Source: Diadema setosum (Eukaryota; Echinodermata; Echinoidea; Diadematoida; Diadematidae). Taken from it: 64,000 bases of DNA. Below the pieces are notes generated by a model, which had not been told where the DNA came from, searched no databases, and saw only the letters and a list, made by a program, of their open reading frames with translations. Made by a program: the position numbers and the translations under genes. This document shows positions 12,251 to 24,601 of this stretch, piece after piece (the stretch's first letter is position 1; each line of letters opens with the position of its first letter). The stretch covers positions 5,212,289-5,276,288 of the forward strand of contig CM067067.1 in NCBI GenBank assembly GCA_033980235.1, read 5' to 3'.

Positions 12251-15200
12251 GTGAGTCATGCCGGCTACCTCTTTTCCATTTCCACGTTTCCGTGGCAACC
12301 GTTCTCAGCCACAAGTGAGAATGGGTTGGTCCGCAAGCACTGACCCATTGTTCCATTCAAGAGGTTTCACATTGTGAGTCAGTCCAAGATTTTTTTTTCT
12401 TTTTCTCTTTCTCGCTGGATGCGGTACGGCATTTCTCTGCTGGCTGAGTGAATTTGTAAGAAAATGAAGTGCTGGGCTTGCACACTCACGCCTTACCTTA
12501 CCTTTGTCGTATGTAGCCAGAGATACAGTGCTGATTGGATGAGTTTGTATTCTCAAACCTTGCTTAGTCAATGCAGCTAACAAGCATGCTAACTTTCTGA
12601 GTCAGCAACAATTGAACCAACCTAAGGTAGATTGCCATGACTGCGTAAACACTCTTTTTTTGGAGGGAGGATTCCCATCTTTTTCATCTCAATTTGTGAA
12701 ACCCATCAGTCTCGGAAGAGAGCAGTGATACATTGACTCATGCCGCTTTCCCTAAACTGGCTAATTGGTGCAGTGAGAGTTTGATTGTATGGGCATTGGT
12801 TTTTATCCCTCGCCCATCTACAAAACAAACATTGGTAAACATTGTATATACCATTATGTAGAAGTTGATCATGAATTGAATGAAATGCAGGCATAGGTGG
12901 AAAAAAAACCAACCTACCCACCCCCCCCCAAAAAAAAAGAAAAGAAATGGTAGACAAAGAAAAAAGGAGAAGAGCAAGAGAGAGAGCCTTAGGCAATAGA
13001 TGGCAGACAATAATTGGTACTCAATGAACAGTTTTAGATGCATCAAAAGTGTGGGTACATATATGTGTGAGTGTGTGTGTGTGTGTCTGTCTGTCTGAGT
13101 AAGGTTAGAACAAGGACAGATTTGTAGTTTTGATGTGATTGTGATCTTGTTGCATTGTTTAGGTTTATATCCTTTATCATTAAGATACATGTAAGATGTG
13201 ATTTGAACTCTCTTGTGATTGATGCAAACAAGTAGCCAATGCAAATAAAGAAGAGATTATCATAGGAGTAACACTGAATTATATGAGAAGGAGGAATAGA
13301 AAAATTTGAGAACATGGAAAGGATAGGAATAAGAATTATAATTTAATGAGTCAGTCCATGCAAATAAAGGTTGTATATCTGAGACATTTCAGAGGCATAA
13401 AATGGAACAAAGTCAGAAGTAATTTGGAGGGAAAAGTCTGATGCAGATACAGTACTTGGCGAAAAGAGCAGATGACAGCAGCAACATTAAATTGAATCAT
13501 TGATAGGAAATGAAAAACTGATGAAATTATAAGTGGAATACAAGAAAGGACTATGGGCATGGAAGAAAAGAAGAAGGTTGAGAAATGAGAGAGTGAAAAG
13601 GAAGTGAAGGAGCAATGTGTCCATGACAGATGAGACGAGACAGTGAAATAATTCATCGGCAGGATGGAGCCGAGTGGAGGAGATTACACCTGGACATGTG
13701 TCTGCCCAGACCAGGGGCTTTATCTACAGCTGATGTGAACTAAGTGTGAATATCCATCTACCCTACCTGCTCCTCCCCCACCCACACAATTACACAGACA
13801 CACAGAGACACACACATACACACACACACTTTTTGTTGTTATTGTATACTCAGACATAGCTTGACTCTTTCATGGGGAAATTAATGGAGAACAATTAAGG
13901 GTCTTGCTCTTTCAATATCACGAGGGAAGCTCTTCTCAGTGAGTTGTCCCTTTTTAACTCTTCTTCCTTAAAATGGTTAGATTGTTCTGAACCACAAACT
14001 GTCTGTTGATTTGTTTAATTGTTAACTACTGGACGCTTTAGCAGTAATTCCAATTAAATGAGTCCGGAGGCTGTCAATCATAATAGGTATATTTTTGATG
14101 GTAGAAGAACTGGCAGACTTTAATGGACAATACAAGGTGATACAGGTGACTTTCAAACATATGCAGAGTGTAAAAGACAACAAGAAATGTTGGGCTTGTC
14201 AAGGTAAAAAACAAGAATTCAGCCAATGTAGTAAAACAGTAACTGTTTGCACGTTTTTCCCCGTTACTCTATCCTTGATGAATCTTGCAACATTTGGCCT
14301 TCAGTCAAACAGATTGTGACACAGACCCGAGGATTCTCAACAGGTTATCACTGCAACCATCAGTAGCACGTCCTGGCTCGCTAGAGAGGCCCTGTGTAAA
14401 TCCCTGCCTCTCACGTCACTCACAGTCATGCAGAGAATCGATTGCGACATGTCCTATCAGGCATGGTAGGCCACAATCTAATCCTTGACCAGTCCGGCTA
14501 GGCTGCCTGGGATGGCTCTCTACGAGAAACGGCACCGTTACCATGGTAGCCATTCTGTCATGTGCTCTGTGTCCTCCGACTTTAAATTAACTTTGAAGTC
14601 TCAAGCATGATTGCTTAGAATCAGCACAAAAAAGAAAAACTTTGCTTTTTACCTTCCCCTCCTTTTTTTTTCTTTTTACTTTTAGTCAATTTTCAGGGAT
14701 GCGTTTCTCGAAACAAAGCTTCAGACATTGCATATTTCAACATGGCGACCCCTAGAGACACAGGTCATTAATATTGTCTGGGTGTATCAGTTAAGATTCA
14801 TGAGTTGGAGCGAACATGATGCCCGCTGAGGAAAACACTTGAATATGACATGCCTGCAGCACCTGCCTGACTGTCGGACCTGATTTGGATTTGCATGGTG
14901 ATGTATCAGGAGGAGCAAACCTCGGCCCTTTTGTTAATCTGCCAGAAAAGCAGAAGATAGAAATATTTCAGAATAACTGGAGACAATTATGTAGTGATGT
15001 AAGGATAACTTTGGCATTATTTTAAAATGTGTCCAGCAGAAGTACTAGTAAAAGACAAATTTAAAGATAATAAATCAAAATGCATGCTAAAGTTCTTTTC
15101 TGCATTATAGGCAAAGAATGCCAGTGGCAGTTCGTGCAAAGTTCATGCTGCGAAAAAGGCCATCGGCTCCATTTCGCTAACATGTCATGCCATGAAAAAA

Positions 15201-15738
15201 TCTTGCTTTACAGTATATTGACATCACACAGATTATCAATATCTCTCCCTTTAGAAAACATACAATATAAGCACACACACATCCGCAGTATCATGACACA
15301 GGGTGCCAACATACTTGGCATAGCCATGTCCTGATACTATGCAAGGAGAAATCTTGTACAATGAGCCTGCTGTTCTCCGAGCATCTTCACTCAATAAGTT
15401 GTTGGCATCTTTTGGGTTAAGGCATTCTCCTCTTTCAACACGGAGGGGAGCAGACAAGTGTTGCTTTATTTTCTCCGGGAGCGGCACAGTCACTTCCTTG
15501 TGTGCCCTTCATGTTTGCCCACCATGTCATCACTTTAGATGGCCAATCACAGGGATCTGGAGGGTAATCCGGCGATTCTTCGTAGACAATAATTAAGACT
15601 CTCGTGGATTGCCGGCAATGCAGGGATGAGTGATGGAGGGATAAGTGATATGGCATAGGCAGGGGGACCTTCAGCTGAACCTGATATACACACGCATACA
15701 CACTCCATTTTTTTTTTCTTGCTAAAGAGACTGGAAGG

Positions 15739-15742
<4 letters not shown>

Positions 15743-15803
<61 letters not shown>
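15743..15803. repeat. (TG)n microsatellite
   Basis: About 30 uninterrupted TG units. Confidence 0.97.
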
Positions 15804-15804
<1 letters not shown>

Positions 15805-17139
15805 CAGGGTAGGGGAGTGGGAAGTTACATGAACTTGGATTTGGATTCGCTGGATATGCTGTTTTGCAAAAAGATATTGAGGTCCTACACATATATTTTG
15901 TGACAAACAGAAAATTTATGTTTCAAATATACATGTATGAATATACATGATAAAGAAGAAAGAAGGAAGTTAATATCAAAAAAAAAAGATGGAAGGATGG
16001 GATGACAGACTTAGATTAGGAAGGAGACATCATACTAAGCCTCCCCCCCCCCCACACACACAAACTTACACTTTGACCTCTGTCATGGAAACATGTATTT
16101 CTCATGTATGAGACATTCTAATTCGTATTAGATATGTCGAGAAATGCAGGTCTTTTATATATAGAATAACATTTTGTGAATTATACAAGTATTGATGATG
16201 AAGGAAGAAAGAAATGAAGGCAAATGAAAGAAATCTGTTCATAATTGTTGTTCTTTTCTTCTCCTTTTGTTCAGTGGACTGTCCTCTTATTGCTCTTTTT
16301 GTCATCTGTATTAGAATAGTTATGCAATTTATTTTCTCATTTGTTATCATCGTGACTATGGAAATCATCCCAAATATCTGCATCTGGTTGAAAACAGCAA
16401 ACACCTTTCTTACTGTGCATCAATATTTTCCCTCAACATCACTAAAGTTTCACACAGTTTCTCAGATATGGTGGGGGAAAAAATATGCAATTTCACAATG
16501 AAAAAAAATAGATATTCCATGCTCAGTGTAAACTTGCCAGAAAGAGATCTTCCTCCTACATATCTTGAGAGTGTCAGAACAGGAGAAGAAAAAGAGCAAA
16601 AATCAATGTTCGCAAATTACAGACCGCACGGCTCGGAAGGAAGGTATCTGTTTGCCGTGTTTGTACAAGACGGAAATCGATCGAGTCACAGGTACCCCTT
16701 GGTCCCGGCGCTGTTGGCTCAGCTGCCAGGGGAATGAATGTCCATGTAGGACGGCTCTCCGCAGAGAGGGAGGGAGTCAGAGGATTGCGAGAGAGGGAGA
16801 GGTGCTGCTGAGGAAAAGATGGTTGGTTTGTGGTAGTATGTTTCAGCCAAGGAATGTTTGTATTGGGTGGAATTAATATGTCTCTGAAGGGTGCTTGGAA
16901 AGTGGGATGCAGCATTTTAGGTAGATGCTGTGATACTTGAGATAATTTCAAGGGTGCGTGGCATAGCCACGCATAACAGCCCAAATGTGTTTGATTTTTT
17001 AGACGGACTTTCGTGAAAGTTATGCAAATACACTCATCTCCTTGTTTTGTTTCATTTATACTTTCTTTTTAGAAATGAATTTATCTCCCTAGTGAACACA
17101 GTACTTCAAGCAGCAACTCTCAGCACACATTTTGATTAC

Positions 17140-17507
17140 TTAAAGGCATAATTTACCATTTGCAGATGAAACAAAAATCCAGCATTAGTGCTTCAAAAAA
17201 GTTCTAAAATGTGAGTTAGGGATAAAAACAACCAATGTAAAAATTAGAACCAGTTAAGTCAATGTCAAGTATTGTTAAATGTACAAAATGTGAACAATAG
17301 TTATAATGAAAATGTTTTCATACTAAACCATCTACATTTATGGTTTAATGAGAGAAATAATGATATCTCCCTTATATTTTAGGCTTTATTGCAAAAATCT
17401 TATATGGTAGGATGTTTTGTGATACAACTGACCTACACATATGCATCAAATGTGATATCTTGAACGTTTTTTAAATCACTGTTCCCAAAGGTAAACAGGA
17501 CCTTTAA
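17140..17507. mobile_element. TTAA-flanked MITE, copy 1
   Basis: Begins TTAAAGGCATAATTTACC and ends ACAGGACCTTTAA: TTAA target duplications flank AGG...CCT inverted ends. A second copy lies at 42687-43085 in the same orientation; both carry GTTCTAAAATGTGAGTTAGG and TATATGGTAGGATGTTTTG. There is no coding capacity, so it is non-autonomous. TTAA duplication is the hallmark of piggyBac-type transposases, but the source family is inferred. Confidence 0.8.
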
Positions 17508-17538
17508 TTTAGTCTGTATGTATGAAACCCAAAGTCCA

Positions 17539-17540
<2 letters not shown>

Positions 17541-17588
<48 letters not shown>
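17541..17588. repeat. (TG)n microsatellite
   Basis: About 23 TG units just downstream of the TTAA MITE. Confidence 0.97.
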
Positions 17589-17589
<1 letters not shown>

Positions 17590-18278
17590 TAAAGAAGTCC
17601 AATGAAGATGCTGACATTTCATTTTTGGTTCCGTAATTCTCTGCTCAACCATGTGTGAATGACGAGAAACGTGACTTCTTATATGCAGAATTCCAATCAA
17701 ATTTTCCATGCTTTTTTTTGTGTACATGTGTAGCTTACAACAATTAGTGTTGATGATAATTTACAGTTAATTTCTACCTTAGACTCTAGCCAACTTACAT
17801 TGCTCAGCATGAGTGGTTTGATATGGTTGTCTGGCGTCTTTCCAAACTAATTATGCATGATGTAATGTATGCGGATGTGTTTCTTAATACGCAAACGTGT
17901 ATTTTGTGCTTAGATACTGATAAAGGCAAGAGAGTCTCATCAGCATGAAGGGTTTAGCGATTTTTTTTTCTCCTTTTATGATTGTAGGAAGTATCAACAA
18001 CCATCCATCGATCCCCATGTGCCAGTAAATTTTTGATGCAAATACCAGCACCAGAATCTGGAGGTGGCATTTTTCATCAGTGTTCAGCTCATTAGCCTTA
18101 TTTTAAATCTTCCATCTCTCGAAATAGAATATAACAAGACCTTGTTAGCCACAGTCTGCTTGTCAGTCACCATGGAGAGAAAGTAGATTCTGATGAATAT
18201 GATTATATGTAAGCTCTACAATTTAGCAAAATCCAGCAGCTATCTTAAAAAGCTATTACCATGGAGAGTAATGCGGTC

Positions 18279-18600
18279 TTAAAGGGCAAGTCCAACCTAG
18301 TATTGTGGTGCTGGGCAAGAAAGTTCATGTAGAAAATTTAGAGAAGCAGATCAGTGAATGATTAAGAAAAAAAGGACACATGATACAATTATATATGTAA
18401 ATCGTATAAGTGTAGAGACTATGAGGCAAAATGGCAACTCTGTATGATGCTGTTGTTGGGGAGGTCTCCACCAGTTTTGTAAGAAATTTCACTTATTTTC
18501 ATTTTTCTCAAATATTTAGGCACAGACAGATATTATCCGTTTAGGAGGACATGCAAAAATGTAGTACCATTCTAGCTATATACCAAGAACAGGTCTGAAG
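18279..18600. mobile_element. Possible TTAA-type MITE fragment
   Basis: Starts TTAAAGGGCAAGTCC, like the TTAAAGG starts of the other MITEs in this window, and continues as AT-rich non-coding sequence. No matching right end was located, so it is either truncated or only superficially similar. Confidence 0.3.
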
Positions 18601-19594
18601 AAAAAATTTTCTCAATAGAAAGATGAAAACTGTGTTTTTGTGTTTGTTGTTGATTATTTCTTGTTTATTTTAACACCAAAAGAAGAGCTAGAAGATGGAC
18701 AATCGTGCATTGAAACTTTGTGTATTCCCATAAGGGAGCATGACTGTGACTGTAGGTCTCTCTAACACCTCGTTCATTCCCTGGTGTCTATTTAAGGCAC
18801 TAGTGGTCTATCAAGGAGTCTTTGATGGGCTCACCCTTAACCTGAACTAAGCCCGCGTATGCAGTTTACCCTTTTCCTGCACGGGGGCAAATTGATAAAG
18901 GGCGATATCCAGATTTATGGCTGCTCATTGACATTCAGAGCTAATGGTCCATATTTTGGGGGCTAAATGACTCGTGAGATGTCTTTCGGTGATGAGAATG
19001 ATTGTCAGTTATGGGCTCTGTCTTTTTGTGCAAATGGGGCTATTTCTTCAGTAGGTCCTTGGCTGCAATGGGCAAGATATCATAGGGTATTAAAACAATG
19101 ACATTTTCTGGAATTATTCTGTGTGAGACTGACTTTCTCTTATTTCCCTTGCAAGTTTCCTTCCTGAGAATGGTATAGAGCAGAGATAATGGCCAAAGTT
19201 TGTCGGAGAGAAACTCAACTGTGCATTTGTATCATAGTTCTAGATATATGAGGCACACATTATCCAGACTTGTTTCGTCATTATTGCTACACTTCTCATT
19301 AATAATCTGTGGACTATTACTAGAATTATATGTTATGGCAACAAACAAAGAACCTTTATTCACATACCTTTCATTGTATAGCTTAGTGCATGGTGTGCAG
19401 CATAATGCCGAGGATTAGTGTTGAGTACGGTAATTGTCTAATGATTGCATGGCCACATTTATGGTTAATGATATCCTTCAAGCCCAGTCAAGTTAATGTG
19501 GCTAAAGTTACTATTTTCGGAAATCATTGTCTTTTTCTTTATCATGTAGTTATTTGCAGTAGGTGTATTTATGCAGCTTTATGTATGTGCATGT

Positions 19595-19698
19595 GTGTGT
19601 TTGTGTGTATGTGTGTGCTTGTGTATGTTTGAGTGTATGTGTGTGTATGTGTGTGTATGTGTGTGCTTGTGTATGTTTGAGTGTATGTGTGTGCTTGT
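19595..19698. repeat. TG-rich minisatellite, period about 48 bp
   Basis: GTGCTTGTGTATGTTTGAG recurs at 19615 and 19663 in a variant TG background. Confidence 0.8.
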
Positions 19699-22600
19699 TT
19701 ATAAAATGCATCAAAACAAAATATTGCGTGGGGCCCCATGTCGAGGTGTTTTTATCTCTCTGGATGGAGTTTGGTCATTTGGAGAAGGTCAGACTTCGTG
19801 GAGGAGATATGAACGCAGCGCCCTCGCCCTCTAGAGCCAAGCCAGCCTTGAACCTGTCCATCCTTGCGCTAAATGCCTGAATCATCTTTAATTGGATGGC
19901 AGTGATAATCAATGACGACACGAAGACATCTCTCCTTACTCTCCCTGTCTTCCTCTCTGTAGAGCTCCTTGAAGAGTGCGTGGGGGGTCAGTGCCCAGTG
20001 CCCAGTGAGGCGAGCCGAGATTGTTTGAGATTGGACAGGCGAAAAAATGAGACGGAGCGCACATGGAGTTGGTGGTAGATGATGGAGAAAGAGAGAGGGG
20101 GCAACAGAAAAAGAGATGCTTTGGCATGGGATATGGACTTGAGAGGGGAAAATGGAGAAAATGAAAAACCGAGAAGAAACTTTCAAGGCAAAATCATCAA
20201 ATTTCCAACTTCATGGGTAAGGATTGCATCAGCTTCTACCTCAGTGCCAGGAGGATGCTAAAATTCTTGTACATATGTGAAGTCACAAAGAGGAGTGAAT
20301 TTTGTCTTTATTCTCTTTTTTTTATATCTACCTATTTGTGATAATGTTTCATCAGCACCTTTGACGTATTTCTAGACAAATAGTGACACACTTGAATAGA
20401 AAATGATAATATCGTGGACTTATGTTTGAAGTATTGATCACAACTTTTATTAGCAAATGGTAGAGTTACATGCTACATGTGCATTGCAAACAGTGAATGT
20501 CAGAATTGCAGTTGGGTATCTTTCATGTCTTAGAATGAGCTAAATGACAGGATGACAGCTTGAAAGCTGCCTAAGAAAACTGAGAGAGGCTGCCTCCAAA
20601 CAGTATTGTAATGTGTTCGGTAGAAGGAAACAAAACTGTTTATACCTTAACAGTGTGTGATATCACACTGGCCACAGGAGAGTGTTATGAGAGGAGAGAT
20701 AGAGAGTTAGATAGACAGACAGACAGACATACAGACAGACTGACAAACAGAGAGGAGAAGAAAGATAGGAAGGAAAGAAAGAGAAGGAAAAATATTGGGT
20801 AAAAGCAAAAACAATGTCCAGGACAGTCTCAGGGCGTGCAAGCAATCTCGTAATTCTCAGAAATTCACACAAACATGCTTGCAGGGGAGTTCCCAATCTA
20901 CAATGTACCAGCCTTCCTGTTTTTCAAATGCTACAATCATATAATCCAAGGAGGTCCTTTTCATCTGCAGAAAAGAACTACTGATAAACGAACAAGTTTT
21001 ACCTGGGGAAATGTCTTATCCTTCAATGATATGTAAGAAAAATATAATTATTTTGCCAGCCTATCATGTAGTAGAAAGCTTAAATGGAAATTATCCCCAT
21101 GAGTTAAACTTTGTAGTGTTTTATTTTCTTCTATCTTTCTTCTTCCAGCAGAGAAAGTGCACAAATCTAACTCAAATATTTACTCATATGTTTTACTCAG
21201 ATCTAGATACAAAAATTTGTCTCTCACTATCTCTCCATAAATTTATATAGATATACACATACGTATATAATGTTTAGTGAGAGAAAGAGGAGAGATAGTA
21301 TAGACACACAAGACAGAGAGAAATAAGAAATCATTCAGAACATTTTCAGTGGATTTTAAAGTGTATTTCAAGTGTGTTTTTAAGAGTTGTTCATAACCCA
21401 CATGGCACTGAGACTTTTCAGGGTTTTGTTTTTTTTTTTTTGTCTCTCTCTCTCTCTTTAGCATTGTGGCTGTACATTGGTATACAGGTACTATAATAAT
21501 GTAAATAACATTAATAATGATGATGAATTATTTACTGATACTAGGTCCAATCCTTGCACGCTTTCCATTGCAAGTATTTCTTCTGCCTTGTGGGCCCCTC
21601 TCATTTTGAAGATATGTTCACATCTGTAGTAGACGACTCTTACGGTAGAGTTGAAAAGTATGCCTGCATGACCATGAAAATGACAATTTTTAGAGAGAGG
21701 CACCCAGTGCACACTAACAACAACCACAACCATACTTCTTTATATAGTATAAGGAAATCAGTCATTCATTTCTGCACCAGACATCAAAGTGAAGTTCAAT
21801 TATCTTCTCACATTGCAAGATATCATCTCAAGATGCACTTAGGTGTATTCTTTGTCAACCCAATTTTCCAGCGGTATTGGCAAGTGGGGATGAAATTATG
21901 TCTTTAGTGGCAAGTGGGGGGGGGGGGGGGAGATGAAATGGATTTTTGCTTTTTCCCTCTAATTCATCGAAATACCTTACCATCATCTTCATCATGCAAG
22001 TCCAAATTGCTGATACCACAAGTAGGCAGTGCGTAATGGTTGGCTGCCTGTGTGGATATTGATGTGTCTGCCTGGGTCTTAAGTTTGTATGAGTGACTCA
22101 ACGGATCATGGATTTTGGGGGGATTTCGCCAATATTCCCACTGATTGGAAGAGAATAGCTTGGAGTGGAGGGACATGGCTGGGTATATCATATCTTAATT
22201 ACCAGAAACGTGAAAAGGAGATAGAGTGATTTAAATGTCTACTGCTGGAGGGTTGAGTCATTTAATTTATGTGGTGAGACTGATGTTTTGCTTTGGACTA
22301 ATGCCAGTTTCCTCTGCAGCTGCATTTAATGAAGTTGGTCATCATAATCATGTGGTATATCTCAGTATTTGTCACTGGATAAGAAGCAACTTCATTCCCT
22401 CTGGAGATTCAATATGTTCAGAAAGTTTGTTTTAAAGCTGAGAGTGGGTTACCAATGCAGAATCTACAGAACAGTATTTACTCTACCACTACTTTTTTTC
22501 TATGAAGCATGCTTCAAGGTGATTGAGTGCTAATATCACACCTGTACTTCAGTTATTTTGCAGATGGCTCGGTCCTTGGAAGATTTAGCATGAAAGGTTT

Positions 22601-24066
22601 GCCTCAATATTCACATGTATGAATTCTTTCAACGGGTGTGTTGGAAGAATGGTTTTTATGAAGATGTCTAGGTGCAGTCTTGAGTGATCAATACTTCCCT
22701 TGCCTAAAGAGTATCATTTTGCAGTCTTTGAGGCGCCGACTCCCCGCCTTAATGAACAGCAAACATTTGGACAGGAGAAGAGAGATGGAGAGATAGATTG
22801 AGGAGAGAGGTAGATTGAACTTCAATTGGATCTTCAAGTATGGGTTGATATGCAGACAGTACACATAGCATAAAGGAAAGGTTTCCTGTCGGGGACTGTG
22901 TAACTTACAGTGATGCATGAGACCAGGGGATGATGAGGAAAGATACCTTGCACTTTAAGAAGCATGATTGCCCCCACCTCCTCCTCAATACCTCGTGTCC
23001 GGCGTCCAAAATGAGGAACCCCGCCAAAGCGTGCCAGCAAGGGTGGCAGGGTAGCCCCTTCCTTTGTTCATGTTCATTCATACGTGACAGCTCAAAAGCA
23101 CTAACGATTATTAGTTCTTAGTTGCAGTCATAAATTTATGATGCGTCAGTCTCGACCATGTCTTTCCCCTTCCGATTCCATCCATGCCGTCGGGCTATTA
23201 TCTTCTGGGCTTTCACTGCCTCATTGGAATCAACCTTTTTTGCCTTTTTATTGGGGAGAGGGGTGAAACGGAGGACAGGTGCATGAAATAATGGCGTTGC
23301 TAACGGTCTCACAACATCCCAAAGACATAATCCTGTGAAAACTGCCACACTTTGGCAGTTCCGCCGTAAGTGACTCAACCCCTGCAGCTATTCAGTGGCA
23401 GCAGCTAAACAAAATTTAAAAAAGCGGGGAGGAAGGCTGCATTAAACAAAATCAACAGAAACAAAAAAACAGACATACAGAGGGCAAAATCAAATAAAAC
23501 TCCCTGAATCAGCTCGGATGATTCATTAGCATTTCCTGGTAATAAAAGTTGGTACAAATGATTTTGAATTATATAGGCCACTCCTTTTCTCTAGACCAGC
23601 ATTTTCATTTTGCTATTATTTGTAAAAGCCAAGCAAATAAGGCATGTAAAGATGTATTGATGATTTTGTTAACTTATTTTTTACTTTGTTGTAATGAAAT
23701 TCCATTATAACCACTTGCATTGTATATAGATATCATAGTACACTTCCTGATTAACATTCTATATTGGAGGCATCAAAGGTAGAGTGATAATTATGCAGCT
23801 TTTAAGATGAATATTTACTCTTATTTTGATTGTATTTTAGATTGGAATCAGGGGAATATTTTATACCACCCAAAGTCTTGCCCCGTTTGTGTCTGACATC
23901 CAGTCGTAAAGAAAAACAAACCCAGCAACTTGCTACTAGTGAAATGTCCAGTTCACCTGTAATATCCCTGAATGTTTTTCATACAATATTTTGCTTTGAA
24001 AATTGAGCTGAATGCTGATTTACTGACACCAGCAGTCACCAGCTACTTTGTTATATATTCTGGTAT

Positions 24067-24238
24067 CAAGGGGCGGATCCAGGTATTCCGTAAAGAGGGG
24101 GCGCCTTTACAAAATTAAAGGGGGGGGGGGGCTGCACACACCCCTCCCCCATTTTTTCCTTTTATTATTTCTTTTGTTTTGATAAAAAATAATGGGGGGG
24201 GGGCGCCCGATGTGCTCCCCCCAGATCCACCACTTGGT
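24067..24238. mobile_element. hAT-like MITE with G/C homopolymers
   Basis: The left end reads CAAGGGGCGGATCCAGG. The right end, on the other strand, reads CAAGTGGTGGATCTGG. The GGGGCGGATCCAGG form resembles terminal repeats of hAT-Tip100-type elements (family recall). Flanks GGTATCAA and GGTACCAA could be an 8-bp target duplication with one mismatch. The interior is mostly poly-G/C and poly-A/T. Confidence 0.5.
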
Positions 24239-24339
24239 ACCAATCTACAGATTTCACCCATTTTACATACTGTCCAAACTCTACTTGTAGGCCTATATAA
24301 AAATTCTTTATTTCTGTCTATTTTTGTGACACACAAGTA

Positions 24340-24601
24340 TAAATCTATTTTAAAATGGCTGAGATATGTATCCAAAAACAAAGTAAGACAATGCAATCCT
24401 AGTCAAAGTTGGGTCCCACTTGTTATAGGGATCCCTTTGTTTTGGCTATCTCAGCTATTTAAAAACTATTTTCTATCAAATAAACTTTGAATCCCTCTTA
24501 AAATTACATGCTCTTTCATATTTCATGAGGTTTCTCTTTATCGACACAAAAAGTTGGAAATCTGAAGCCCCATCTCAACTAAAACTATACCATCCCTTTA
24601 A
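24340..24601 (-). mobile_element. Palindromic (foldback) TTAA MITE, partial copy 1
   Basis: The right end ACTATACCATCCCTTTAA is the reverse complement of the start of the element at 41010. Internally AAAATGGCTGAGATAT is answered by TGGCTATCTCAGCTATTT around a GTTGGGTCCCACTTG centre. One arm is nearly complete and the other truncated. Confidence 0.7.
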
